The notes under the pieces are model-generated. The model saw only the letters and a program-made list of their open reading frames with translations. It was not told the DNA's origin and ran no database searches. Of a stretch of 43,581 nucleotides of DNA, positions 35,464 to 43,549 are shown one piece after another. Source of the DNA: Gammaproteobacteria bacterium. Its GTDB lineage: Bacteria; Pseudomonadota; Gammaproteobacteria; Steroidobacterales; Woeseiaceae. Position 1 is the stretch's first letter, and every line of letters starts with the position of its first letter. Location of the stretch: NCBI GenBank assembly GCA_009937605.1, contig JAACFG010000003.1, positions 1 to 43,581 of the forward strand, in the 5' to 3' direction. The position numbers and the translations under genes are program-made.

Positions 35464-36510
35464 ATGAGCGCCATCACTGCAACTGCGGTCAACTGGACCG
35501 AAACAGGACTCGTTCCGGATACCGTTATACGTGCCGGTATCAGGAGACTCCTGGAAGCCAAACGCAAAGAGATCCACTCGGGCGATATCGAGTACGCCGC
35601 GGAGGCGTTGAACGGATTCGTCGCCATGATGAATGACTCGCCGATCGCGCTGGTACCTGACCTCGCGAACGAACAACACTACGAAGTCCCCGCTGAGTTC
35701 TTTTCTCATGTCATGGGCGACCACCTCAAGTACAGCTGCTGCCACTGGGGCCGTGACGTTGGCAACTTGTCGGAGGCCGAGGCCGCTGCGCTTGAGTTGA
35801 CCGTGGAGCGAGCCGGCATAAAGGATGGCATGCATATTCTCGATCTCGGCTGCGGCTGGGGATCGCTCTCGCTGTGGATCGCTGAACACTTTCCCCACGC
35901 ATCCGTTACATCCGTCTCAAACTCATCATCGCAACAAGACTTTATCCGCCAGCGGGCGGCCGAGAGATCGATCGACAACGTCGACGTAATCTCCTGCGAT
36001 ATGAATACTTTTGAAACTGACAAACGATTCGACCGGGTCGTGTCTGTCGAGATGTTCGAACACATGCGCAATTACGGCGAGTTGTTCCGGAAAATAGACA
36101 AGTGGCTGTTACCCCAAGGCCACTTCTTCATGCATATCTTCTGCCACCGCACCACGCCCTACGAGTACATCGATAACGGGCCAGGCGATTGGATGAGCAG
36201 ACACTTCTTCAGTGGCGGCATCATGCCAAGCGCCGATTTGCCGCTGCGTTTTCCGGCAAACCTCAATATCGTGAATCGCTGGCACTGGAGCGGTCAACAC
36301 TATGCCAGGACGTGCAATGCCTGGCTCAGCAAGATGGATGAGAACAAGGCCCGGATAATGCCGGTTCTTGAAAAATGTTATGGCGAGGCCGATGCGTCGC
36401 TTTGGTGGCAGCGCTGGCGCATATTTTTTATGGCTTGCGCCGAGCTGTTCGACTACGACGAAGGTCAAGAGTGGTTCGTCGGTCACTATCTATTTGAGAA
36501 GGCAGCTTAA
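35464..36510 (+). CDS. SAM methyltransferase, CFA/coclaurine N-methyltransferase-like
   Basis: CFA-superfamily methyltransferase of 348 residues. SAM site ILDLGCGWGSLSLWIAEHFP begins at residue 125 (LDLGCGWG). Residues that hold bicarbonate in E. coli CFA synthase have counterparts here: Cys92 (KYSCCHW), Glu199 (VEMFEHM), His224 (FMHIFCH) and Tyr280 (HYARTCNAW). Overall sequence is closest in style to plant coclaurine N-methyltransferase-like proteins, which are also CFA relatives. Substrate is unknown; an unsaturated phospholipid acyl chain or an amine headgroup is possible. Start at ATG 35464 because GGAGG precedes it; an ORF start at 35410 has no ribosome site. First gene of a seven-gene operon. 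Confidence 0.88.
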   Translation: MSAITATAVNWTETGLVPDTVIRAGIRRLLEAKRKEIHSGDIEYAAEALNGFVAMMNDSPIALVPDLANEQHYEVPAEFFSHVMGDHLKYSCCHWGRDVGNLSEAEAAALELTVERAGIKDGMHILDLGCGWGSLSLWIAEHFPHASVTSVSNSSSQQDFIRQRAAERSIDNVDVISCDMNTFETDKRFDRVVSVEMFEHMRNYGELFRKIDKWLLPQGHFFMHIFCHRTTPYEYIDNGPGDWMSRHFFSGGIMPSADLPLRFPANLNIVNRWHWSGQHYARTCNAWLSKMDENKARIMPVLEKCYGEADASLWWQRWRIFFMACAELFDYDEGQEWFVGHYLFEKAA

Positions 36511-36513
36511 GAC

Positions 36514-37059
36514 ATGTTACTTCTGATGAACTTTGCGGTATTCGAGATCGCCTGGCTGTCGTCGGTTATAGGTGCCGCCCAACAAATGCCATGGTTGGGG
36601 CCAATGGCGGCCGTGATTGCATTGGCGCTGCATCTGCGGGCCGCGCGCAGGCCGTTTGAGGAAGTCCTGCTGGTACTCTGTTGCGGACTGATTGGCGCAA
36701 GCTTCGACAGCATGCTGGTAACCGCTGGCTGGGTCTCTTACGAAGCCGGGATGTTCAGCAATTACCTCGCGCCCTACTGGATTGTCACGATGTGGATGTT
36801 GTTTGCGACAACGCTAAACGTCTCGATGCGCTGGCTCAGAGGTCGGCCAAAACTCGCAGCACTGCTCGGCCTGTACGGCGGCCCGGCATCGTACCTGGCA
36901 GGACAGGCTCTTGGCGGTATCGTCATAGTCAACCAGTTCGCAGCGCTTACGGCGCTTGCTCTCGGCTGGGCTGTCATTATGCCGGTTCTAATGTGGCTGG
37001 CGGAACACCTGGACGGCATGCCGGGGCCGCGCCGCAAATGGACCGCGGAACGCACCTGA
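36514..37059 (+). CDS. DUF2878 family membrane protein
   Basis: Inner-membrane protein of 181 residues with about five hydrophobic helices and an invariant-looking GASFDSMLVTAGW segment (about 56-70) and APYWIVTMWMLFATTLN (about 86-102), both typical of DUF2878. No enzymatic motif is recognised. Starts three bases after the previous stop. DUF2878 genes recur in bacterial clusters with Cfa-like methyltransferases, COG2907 oxidoreductases and DUF1365, so a role in membrane-lipid chemistry or transport is inferred from context. Confidence 0.85.
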   Translation: MLLLMNFAVFEIAWLSSVIGAAQQMPWLGPMAAVIALALHLRAARRPFEEVLLVLCCGLIGASFDSMLVTAGWVSYEAGMFSNYLAPYWIVTMWMLFATTLNVSMRWLRGRPKLAALLGLYGGPASYLAGQALGGIVIVNQFAALTALALGWAVIMPVLMWLAEHLDGMPGPRRKWTAERT

Positions 37060-37075
37060 TAAGGAGTACCAAATT

Positions 37076-37732
37076 GTGATACGTAATCTCTCTGCAGTCC
37101 TGGTGTTCATCCTGATGAGCCCCGCATTTGCTTCGCCTGCCGCCGGCCAGACCGGTGCAGGAGAGGTTGCCTCCTGGGACTTCGTTGTTTACCTAAACGA
37201 CAAGAAAGTCGGTAAACACGAATTCAAAGTGATTGAAACGGGCGGAATACGACAAGTACAAAGCGAGGCCAGTTTTACGGTTAAGGTGCTGTTCATACCT
37301 GCCTACCGCTACCAACACAGCGCGGCGGAACGCTATACGGATAACTGCCTGGTTGAATTCGACGCGAGCACGAATGCCAATGGCGAGCGCATCCGGGTAT
37401 CCGGAGCGCGCTCCGGCGCGGGGTTCGTTGTCGAAAGAGACGGCGCTCCGGTCGAGCTGCCTGAATGTGTCATGACGTTCGCTTACTGGAACCCGGACTT
37501 TCTGGAACAACCACGCCTGTTGAATCCCCAGACCGGGGAATACGTCGATGTTCGCGTCGAAAACCTCGGCGAAGAGACCCTCGATTTTCGCGGCCAGTCA
37601 GTTGCAGCAACGCGCTTCAACCTAAAGGCCGATGAGGTGGACCTGACGCTCTGGTATTCAACCGATGACGAGTGGCTCGGCCTCGAGTCAGTAGCCAAAG
37701 GCGGACACATCATCCGTTATGAGCGTTCCTGA
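37076..37732 (+). CDS. Secreted DUF3108/DUF6134-like protein
   Basis: Exported protein of 218 residues with a signal peptide (cleavage near ASPAAGQ, about residue 25). The mature part begins WDFVVYLNDKKVGKHEFKV and is predicted all-beta, resembling the DUF3108/DUF6134 group, whose members may bind lipid-like ligands in the periplasm. Start is GTG at 37076 with AAGGAG nine bases upstream. Position in the operon suggests handling of the modified lipid; this is inference. Family assignment is by resemblance only. Confidence 0.75.
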   Translation: MIRNLSAVLVFILMSPAFASPAAGQTGAGEVASWDFVVYLNDKKVGKHEFKVIETGGIRQVQSEASFTVKVLFIPAYRYQHSAAERYTDNCLVEFDASTNANGERIRVSGARSGAGFVVERDGAPVELPECVMTFAYWNPDFLEQPRLLNPQTGEYVDVRVENLGEETLDFRGQSVAATRFNLKADEVDLTLWYSTDDEWLGLESVAKGGHIIRYERS

Positions 37733-37733
37733 C

Positions 37734-38264
37734 ATGCGCACCGCTACAAAATTTGCCGCCCTTGCATGCGCCGTAGTCCTGTTCGGCGGGTGCGCGGCAA
37801 AAGGACCTGAAATGAAAACCGTGGACTACGTGGACATCGATCGTTTCATGGGACCGTGGTATGTCATTGCCAACATTCCGACGTTCCTCGAAAAGGGTGC
37901 GCACAACGCCGTCGAGACTTACACCCTGAACGACGATGGGACAATCGCGACGAACTTCAAATTCAGGAAGGACAGCTTCGACGGCAAGATCAAGGAATAC
38001 AATCCAAAAGCATTTGTAATGAACAAAGAGACAAACGCGTTGTGGGGAATGCGCTTTGTCTGGCCGATCAAGGCCGATTATCGAATCGTTCATCTCGACG
38101 ATGAATACCAGCACACAATCATCGGCCGTCAGGACCGTGATTACGTGTGGATAATGGCGCGCACGCCGACCGTATCAGGTGCCGACTATGACAAACTGCT
38201 GTCGGTCGTGGAATCGCTGGGATACGACACGTCGAAGATCGAAACCGTGCCACAGCGCTGGTGA
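37734..38264 (+). CDS. blc: Lipocalin family lipoprotein, Blc-like
   Basis: Lipoprotein of 176 residues with lipobox LFGGC (Cys20) and the lipocalin signature FMGPWYVIANIPTF, followed by an eight-strand barrel pattern and the closing DYVWIMARTP. E. coli Blc is an outer-membrane lipocalin that binds lysophospholipids and is induced in stationary phase. The start at 37734 gives a standard signal; an in-frame ATG at 37719 overlaps the previous gene and is also possible. The next residue after Cys is Ala, not Asp, which in E. coli rules would send it to the outer membrane. Four bases separate it from the next gene. Confidence 0.92.
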   Translation: MRTATKFAALACAVVLFGGCAAKGPEMKTVDYVDIDRFMGPWYVIANIPTFLEKGAHNAVETYTLNDDGTIATNFKFRKDSFDGKIKEYNPKAFVMNKETNALWGMRFVWPIKADYRIVHLDDEYQHTIIGRQDRDYVWIMARTPTVSGADYDKLLSVVESLGYDTSKIETVPQRW

Positions 38265-38268
38265 CCCG

Positions 38269-39543
38269 ATGAAAATAGCAATTATCGGTACCGGAATTGC
38301 TGGAAATGTCGCTGCCTACAAGCTACGGCAGGAACATGACATCACTGTGTTCGAGGCCGGCTGCTATGTCGGTGGCCACACGAATACTGTGGATGTTGTC
38401 GAAAACGGCCGCCAGTTCGCGGTCGACACGGGTTTCATCGTCTTCAACGATCGTACCTATCCAAACTTCATTTATCTGCTTGACGAGATCGGTCAGGCGT
38501 CGCAGCAAAGCGAAATGAGCTTCAGTGTCCAGGCCGAAGGCAGCAATATCGAATACAGCGGCTCTTCCCTGAATACGCTGTTCTCGCAGCGCAGGAACAT
38601 CCTTCGCCCGCCGTTTTACCGGATGATTCGCGACATTCTCCGTTTCAACAAGACAACCCTGCCGAGCGTCGAACACCTCGACTACTCGGAGTCGGTGGGT
38701 GATTACCTCTTCGAGAACGGCTACAGCCACGAATTTGTAGATCACTATCTCGTGCCCATGGCCGCAGCAATCTGGTCAGCAGAACCAGTGTCGGTTCTGG
38801 ACATGCCGATTAAGTTCCTTGCCCGGTTCTTCGACAATCACGGCTTGTTGCAGATCAAGGATCGACCGACCTGGCGTGTCGTTAAGGGCGGATCCCGTCA
38901 ATACGTCGAAAAACTCGTAGCCGCTCACCGCGACCGAATTCGCCTGAACTCCCCTGTTCAGTCGATTCGTCGAATTGATGATCGTGTGGAACTACGCTCG
39001 GCATCCGGCGGTACCGAATTATTCGACTACGTTTTCGTCGCCTGCCACAGCGACCAGGCGCTGTCCCTGATAGAGGATGCGACAACTGCGGAGCGCCAGG
39101 TACTTGGCGCGATTCAATATCAGTCCAATGAAGCAATACTGCATACCGACGATTCATTGATGCCAACCCGACGGCGCGCCTGGGCGGCCTGGAACTACCA
39201 CATCCCGGAGGATTCATCGCGTCATGTTGCCGTCACCTACAACATGAACATCCTCCAGGGTCTGCGGACCGATAGCCAGTACCTGGTTACCCTGAATAAC
39301 GACCGTCGGATCGACCCAGGGAAAGTCATACGGAAGATTCAGTACGAACACCCGATGTACTCCCGAGAATCGGTCGCAGCGCAGGGTCGACAGGCCGAAA
39401 TCAACTGCGACCGGACGTTTTTCTGCGGCGCGTATTGGCGCAACGGTTTTCACGAGGACGGCGTCGTCAGCGCGCTGAACGCCATCGAGCATTTCGAGGA
39501 GAGGCTAGCCGATGGAGAGCTGCATCTACGAAGGGCGAGTTAA
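38269..39543 (+). CDS. FAD-dependent oxidoreductase, COG2907/amine-oxidase-like
   Basis: Flavoprotein of 424 residues with the dinucleotide motif IIGTGIAG (Gly7, Gly9, Gly12), EAGCYVGGHTNTVDV, and a C-terminal FAD contact CGAYWRNGFHEDGVVSAL. The GGHTNTV motif marks COG2907, a group related to amine oxidases and phytoene desaturases. In plants, a similar flavin domain is fused to the CFA-synthase domain, which links the two chemistries. Likely substrate is an acyl chain of membrane lipid (desaturation or oxidation), by inference. Overlaps DUF1365 by 32 bases. Confidence 0.9.
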   Translation: MKIAIIGTGIAGNVAAYKLRQEHDITVFEAGCYVGGHTNTVDVVENGRQFAVDTGFIVFNDRTYPNFIYLLDEIGQASQQSEMSFSVQAEGSNIEYSGSSLNTLFSQRRNILRPPFYRMIRDILRFNKTTLPSVEHLDYSESVGDYLFENGYSHEFVDHYLVPMAAAIWSAEPVSVLDMPIKFLARFFDNHGLLQIKDRPTWRVVKGGSRQYVEKLVAAHRDRIRLNSPVQSIRRIDDRVELRSASGGTELFDYVFVACHSDQALSLIEDATTAERQVLGAIQYQSNEAILHTDDSLMPTRRRAWAAWNYHIPEDSSRHVAVTYNMNILQGLRTDSQYLVTLNNDRRIDPGKVIRKIQYEHPMYSRESVAAQGRQAEINCDRTFFCGAYWRNGFHEDGVVSALNAIEHFEERLADGELHLRRAS

Positions 39544-40282
39544 ACACTCGCGCTCCAGACCAGCCAGACACCAGTTCAGCTACCGTCTGTTCCTGATGTA
39601 CCTGGACCTCGATGAACTGGACACACTTTTTAAGAGGCGCTGGTTCTGGTCCACGTCGCGCCCTGCGCTTGCGAGGTTTCGGCGTAGCGATCACTTCGGA
39701 CCCGAAGACCAACCCCTTGCTGAAGCAGTGCGGGATCGGGTGGAGAAAGAGACCGGCAGACGGCCCAGCGGCTCTATTCGCCTGCTGACCAACCTGTCCT
39801 ACTTCGGATTCTGCTTTAACCCGGTGAGTTTCTACTACTGCTTTTCGGCTGATGGCGAACAGGTGGAATACATCGTCTCCGAGGTGCATAACACGCCTTG
39901 GGGAGAGCGCGACACCTATGTACTGGACTGTCGCAAGACCGCCATGTTCGAGTCGTCCTGGCGGTTCAGTCCCAGGAAGAAGATGCATGTCTCGCCTTTT
40001 ATGCCGATGGAAGTCGAATACGACTGGGTATTGTCTCAACCGGCGGATCAACTGTCGGTGTTCATGGCGAATTCCCAGGAAAGCATTCGAATCTTCAGCG
40101 CAACCATGAGTCTGAGTCGCAAGCCGATTACTACGTGGTCCTTGTCCTCGGTGCTCCTGCGATTTCCGCTACAGACATTCAAGATCATTCTCGCGATCTA
40201 CTGGGAGGCCTTGCGCCTCTGGGTCAAGCGATGCCCGTTCTATACGCATCCACAAAAGGAAGAAGAGGCAACGGCACGATGA
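39512..40282 (+). CDS. DUF1365 family protein
   Basis: Protein of 256 residues in DUF1365 (COG3496), recognised from its start CIYEGRVKHSRSRPARHQFSYRLF (key part KHSRSRPARHQF), the central NLSYFGFCFNPVSFYYCF, VSEVHNTPWGER and the FSPRKKMHVSPFMPME segment. A C-terminal hydrophobic stretch (about 213-238) may attach it to the membrane. Biochemical role unknown. It almost always sits between a COG2907 flavoprotein gene and a Cfa-like gene, exactly as here. ATGA overlap with the next gene. Confidence 0.92.
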   Translation: MESCIYEGRVKHSRSRPARHQFSYRLFLMYLDLDELDTLFKRRWFWSTSRPALARFRRSDHFGPEDQPLAEAVRDRVEKETGRRPSGSIRLLTNLSYFGFCFNPVSFYYCFSADGEQVEYIVSEVHNTPWGERDTYVLDCRKTAMFESSWRFSPRKKMHVSPFMPMEVEYDWVLSQPADQLSVFMANSQESIRIFSATMSLSRKPITTWSLSSVLLRFPLQTFKIILAIYWEALRLWVKRCPFYTHPQKEEEATAR

Positions 40283-41556
40283 GTACAAGAACCAACTCCA
40301 TACGCACCGCAGAATTGACCTACGCGACCAGGAAGCCTGCCTGGCTGGACAGGCTTGCAAAGCGCCTCGTCCTCGCTCAGCTCGCGAAGCTGCGCGAAGG
40401 ACAGGTTGTCATCATTCAGAATGACACGCGAACGCGCTTCGGCCAACAGACCCGGGATTTTCCGCGATCAATCGAGCTGCGCGTTCTCGATTCCGAGTTT
40501 TATCGTGATATCGCGTTTGGCGGATCGATCGGGGCCGGAGAAGCGTACATCCAGGGGCACTGGGTCTGCGACGACCTGGAGGACCTGCTCCGCATTCTGC
40601 TCCGGAACCGGGACGTCCTCGAGAAAATGGACTCAGGCCTAGGTCGACTCAGCGTGCCATTGCAGAAATTGTCTCACGCACTGAATCGAAACACACGATC
40701 AGGCAGCCGCAAGAATATAGCTGCGCACTACGATCTCGGCAACGACTTCTACCAGTTGTGGCTGGACGGGACGATGATGTATTCAAGCGCCTACTTCGAC
40801 TCACCAGAGACTTCTCTTGAGGACGCGGCTGTCGCAAAGCTCGACCGAATCTGCAGGAAACTTGATCTTTCTGCGAATGATTCCGTCATCGAGATCGGCA
40901 CGGGATGGGGTGGCTTTGCAATACATGCAGCCCGGCACTATGGCTGCCATGTCACGACAACAACGATCTCACAACAGCAATACGAGTACGCGAAACAGGC
41001 TATCCACGATGCCGGTTTGGACGACCGGATCACACTGCTGCTCAAGGACTATCGGGATCTGGATGGAAGTTTCGACAAGCTTGTGTCGATCGAGATGATC
41101 GAAGCCGTTGGTCACGAATACCACGATACCTACTTCAGCAAATGTTGTGAGTTGCTGAAGCCTGACGGCATGATGCTACTGCAGGCAATTACGATTGCCG
41201 ACCAGCGATACGACCAGTACAAAACCGGAGTCGACTTCATCAAGCGGTATATCTTCCCGGGAGGCTGCCTGACGTCAGTAACCGATATGACCCGGACCAT
41301 GACCACCCAGACTGACATACGGGTAATTCACCTGGAGGACATTGGGCCACATTACGCGACGACCTTAAATCACTGGCACAAGCGGTTCCTGAGTCGTATC
41401 GATGAGGTTCGCGCTCTCGGCTACTCGGAGTCGTTCATTCGCATGTGGCGGTTCTACCTGGCCTACTGCGAGAGCGCGTTTTCCGAAAGAGCGACAGGCG
41501 TCGTCCAAATGCTCATGATGCGGCCGGGTACTCGCTGCGATCACGTTCGCTACTAG
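40279..41556 (+). CDS. Cfa-like SAM methyltransferase of the COG2907-DUF1365-Cfa trio
   Basis: CFA-synthase family methyltransferase of 425 residues with an N-terminal lipid-binding part (about 1-130), NIAAHYDLGNDFYQLWLD (key part HYDLGNDFY), the SAM site VIEIGTGWGGFA (about 203-214) and the family block DFIKRYIFPGGCL. Two residues of the E. coli CFA-synthase bicarbonate site are changed: the Cys of YSCAYW is Ser170 (YSSAYF) and the His of LLHTI is Gln302 (LLQAI); Glu275 and Tyr359 remain. It therefore may methylate without forming a cyclopropane. The start at 40279 overlaps the DUF1365 stop; an upstream in-frame start at 39898 lies deep inside DUF1365 and is rejected. Confidence 0.92.
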   Translation: MSTRTNSIRTAELTYATRKPAWLDRLAKRLVLAQLAKLREGQVVIIQNDTRTRFGQQTRDFPRSIELRVLDSEFYRDIAFGGSIGAGEAYIQGHWVCDDLEDLLRILLRNRDVLEKMDSGLGRLSVPLQKLSHALNRNTRSGSRKNIAAHYDLGNDFYQLWLDGTMMYSSAYFDSPETSLEDAAVAKLDRICRKLDLSANDSVIEIGTGWGGFAIHAARHYGCHVTTTTISQQQYEYAKQAIHDAGLDDRITLLLKDYRDLDGSFDKLVSIEMIEAVGHEYHDTYFSKCCELLKPDGMMLLQAITIADQRYDQYKTGVDFIKRYIFPGGCLTSVTDMTRTMTTQTDIRVIHLEDIGPHYATTLNHWHKRFLSRIDEVRALGYSESFIRMWRFYLAYCESAFSERATGVVQMLMMRPGTRCDHVRY

Positions 41557-41577
41557 AACGAATCTGGCCAGCTTGCT

Positions 41578-42948
41578 CTAGCCGCTGCGCGTTCTCTGTA
41601 ACAGAGCCGTCAGCGTTTGCCTCGCAGAGCCAAAGCCGCCGTTACTCATAAAGATGACCTGGTCGCCACCCAGCACGCGAGTCGACATATCGTTGACGAG
41701 GCGATCGTAGTCGCCGAACAGACGCAGCTTTCCACCGAGACTCTCAAGGCTGGACTCAAAGTCATCGCTCATACCATCCGGACGGAACATCCACACGAGG
41801 TCGGCGCCTTCCAAAGAATCGGCCAGCAGATCGTTGTGCACACCAAGCTTCATGGTATTTGAGCGCGGCTCAATTGCGACGACCACGCGATGTCCCGGAT
41901 AGCGCTTGCGCATTGACTTGATCGACTTGCTGATCGCCGTCGGGTGATGCGCGAAATCGTCGTAGATGGCGATATCGGCGACCGTCGCCGTGCGCTCCAT
42001 GCGTCGCTTGACGCCTTCGAAGCGTGACATTGCATCAACGGCCTGTTCGAGCGAGACGCCAGCAGACGCTGCAGCGGCCACTGCAGCCAGCGCATTCTCG
42101 AGATTATGCACGCCGCCAATCTTCCAGCGCGTGTCAGCGCCCTTTCCATCCGGGCCACGAATGCCAATATGACGCTCCACCTTATCGCCAAAGCGCGCGG
42201 TCCAGTCTGTGTCATCAGCCGTGCTGAAAGTCTCTAAGGGAGTCCAGCACCCTTGCTCGATCAGCTGTCTCAGGTTCTCGTCGTCACCGTTCATTACGAT
42301 GCGACCACTGCCTGGCACCGTGCGCAATAACTGGTGAAACTGCCAGAGAATGGCATCCATGTCCTTGTAGATATCGGCATGGTCGTATTCAAGATTGTTC
42401 AGGATGACGGTGCGCGGACGATAATGGACGAACTTCGCGCGTTTATCGAAAAACGCGGTATCGTATTCGTCGGCTTCGACAACGAAGTAACGCGAATCGC
42501 CGAAGCGTGCTGACTCGCCGAAATTGGCAGGAATGCCGCCAATCAGGAATCCGGGCTTATGACCTGCATCCTCGAGTATCCAGGCCAGCATACTGGCCGT
42601 CGTTGTCTTGCCATGCGTTCCGGCAACCGCCATAACGTGACGGTCATGCAGCACATTTTCAGCCAGCCATTGGGGGCCTGACTTATAGGGCATCCCGCGA
42701 TCCAGCATTGCCTCGACGACCTCGACACCGCGACTCATGACATTACCGACAACAACGCAATCCGGATTAATTTCCAGTTGGTCCGCGTCAACGCCTTCGT
42801 GAATATCGATCCCGAGTTTCCGAAGCTGCGTACTCATCGGTGGGTACACATTGCGGTCGCACCCGGTCACTTCATGCCCGGCCGCTCTCGCCAGCGCCGC
42901 GACGCCGCCCATGAAGGTTCCGCAGATTCCGAGTATGTGTATGTGCAT
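41578..42948 (-). CDS. mpl: UDP-N-acetylmuramate:L-alanyl-gamma-D-glutamyl-meso-diaminopimelate ligase
   Basis: Murein-peptide ligase that recycles cell-wall tripeptide by joining it to UDP-MurNAc. The 456-residue Mur-family protein has the N-terminal HILGICGTFMGGVA, the ATP loop AGTHGKTTTASML, NLEYDHADIY, and the C-terminal DFAHHPTAI and EPRSNTMKLG motifs. GTFMGG and DEYDTAFFDKR separate Mpl from MurC. It converges on the lipid operon with a 21-base gap, and follows the membrane-protein gene by 19 bases. Confidence 0.97.
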   Translation of the reverse strand: MHIHILGICGTFMGGVAALARAAGHEVTGCDRNVYPPMSTQLRKLGIDIHEGVDADQLEINPDCVVVGNVMSRGVEVVEAMLDRGMPYKSGPQWLAENVLHDRHVMAVAGTHGKTTTASMLAWILEDAGHKPGFLIGGIPANFGESARFGDSRYFVVEADEYDTAFFDKRAKFVHYRPRTVILNNLEYDHADIYKDMDAILWQFHQLLRTVPGSGRIVMNGDDENLRQLIEQGCWTPLETFSTADDTDWTARFGDKVERHIGIRGPDGKGADTRWKIGGVHNLENALAAVAAAASAGVSLEQAVDAMSRFEGVKRRMERTATVADIAIYDDFAHHPTAISKSIKSMRKRYPGHRVVVAIEPRSNTMKLGVHNDLLADSLEGADLVWMFRPDGMSDDFESSLESLGGKLRLFGDYDRLVNDMSTRVLGGDQVIFMSNGGFGSARQTLTALLQRTRSG

Positions 42949-42967
42949 GTCGCCTCAGGCTACCTGT

Positions 42968-43501
42968 CTAATTGACTGCTTCAACGCTGACTGGTTGTGG
43001 TTCAGCCGGATCGACCAGCGCGTAGAGAAAGAGCTGGATCATAAACACAGCCATTGCCGCCACGATACCAACGTACCAGTGCCGGTTTATCGCCCGCGCG
43101 ATGATATGCCCTTCAACCGGGATGGACCACAGCAATATCAGCGTCGCCACGAGACTGGTTATATTCTTACTCAAGAAGGGTGAAAGGAAGACATTGGCGG
43201 CAACGAACAACAAGCTCAGCATGGCCCCGCATCCGAGGATCGCGGTGACGGTCTGGAGTAGCCGAGGCTGGTTGCCGGTCAACACGACGATGCCGGCATA
43301 GCAAGCAAGGCCACTCAGACCGGTGAAGGTACCAATCAGGAAATCATGTTTGCCGAGTTCTGGAGTCATGATTGTCATGACCAGACCGGCAGCCAGCCAC
43401 AAGGCGATTACGATCGCGAACACGACGGGCGAATAGGGAATCGCATCCGGCCCCTTCCTGAGGCGAATAATGTCGAACAACGTTTCGAACAGGGCCAGCA
43501 T
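42968..43501 (-). CDS. Membrane protein of unknown function
   Basis: Hydrophobic protein of 177 residues with about five membrane helices (roughly 25-48, 56-74, 83-107, 113-131 and 140-165). The layout, a cytosolic start ALFETLFDIIRLRKGPDAIPYSP and a five-helix bundle, is reminiscent of Yip1-domain proteins, but I cannot confirm it. It precedes mpl in the same direction and is probably cotranscribed with it. No function is suggested. Confidence 0.8.
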   Translation of the reverse strand: MLALFETLFDIIRLRKGPDAIPYSPVVFAIVIALWLAAGLVMTIMTPELGKHDFLIGTFTGLSGLACYAGIVVLTGNQPRLLQTVTAILGCGAMLSLLFVAANVFLSPFLSKNITSLVATLILLWSIPVEGHIIARAINRHWYVGIVAAMAVFMIQLFLYALVDPAEPQPVSVEAVN

Positions 43502-43549
43502 GATGCTCGCATGTTAACCTCTGTTTCCTTTTTTCGCCCGCGCCTTTTT

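Noticed and set aside
38179-38268. Longer start for the COG2907 flavoprotein
   Set aside because: It would overlap the lipocalin gene by 86 bases, and the dinucleotide motif begins right after ATG 38269.
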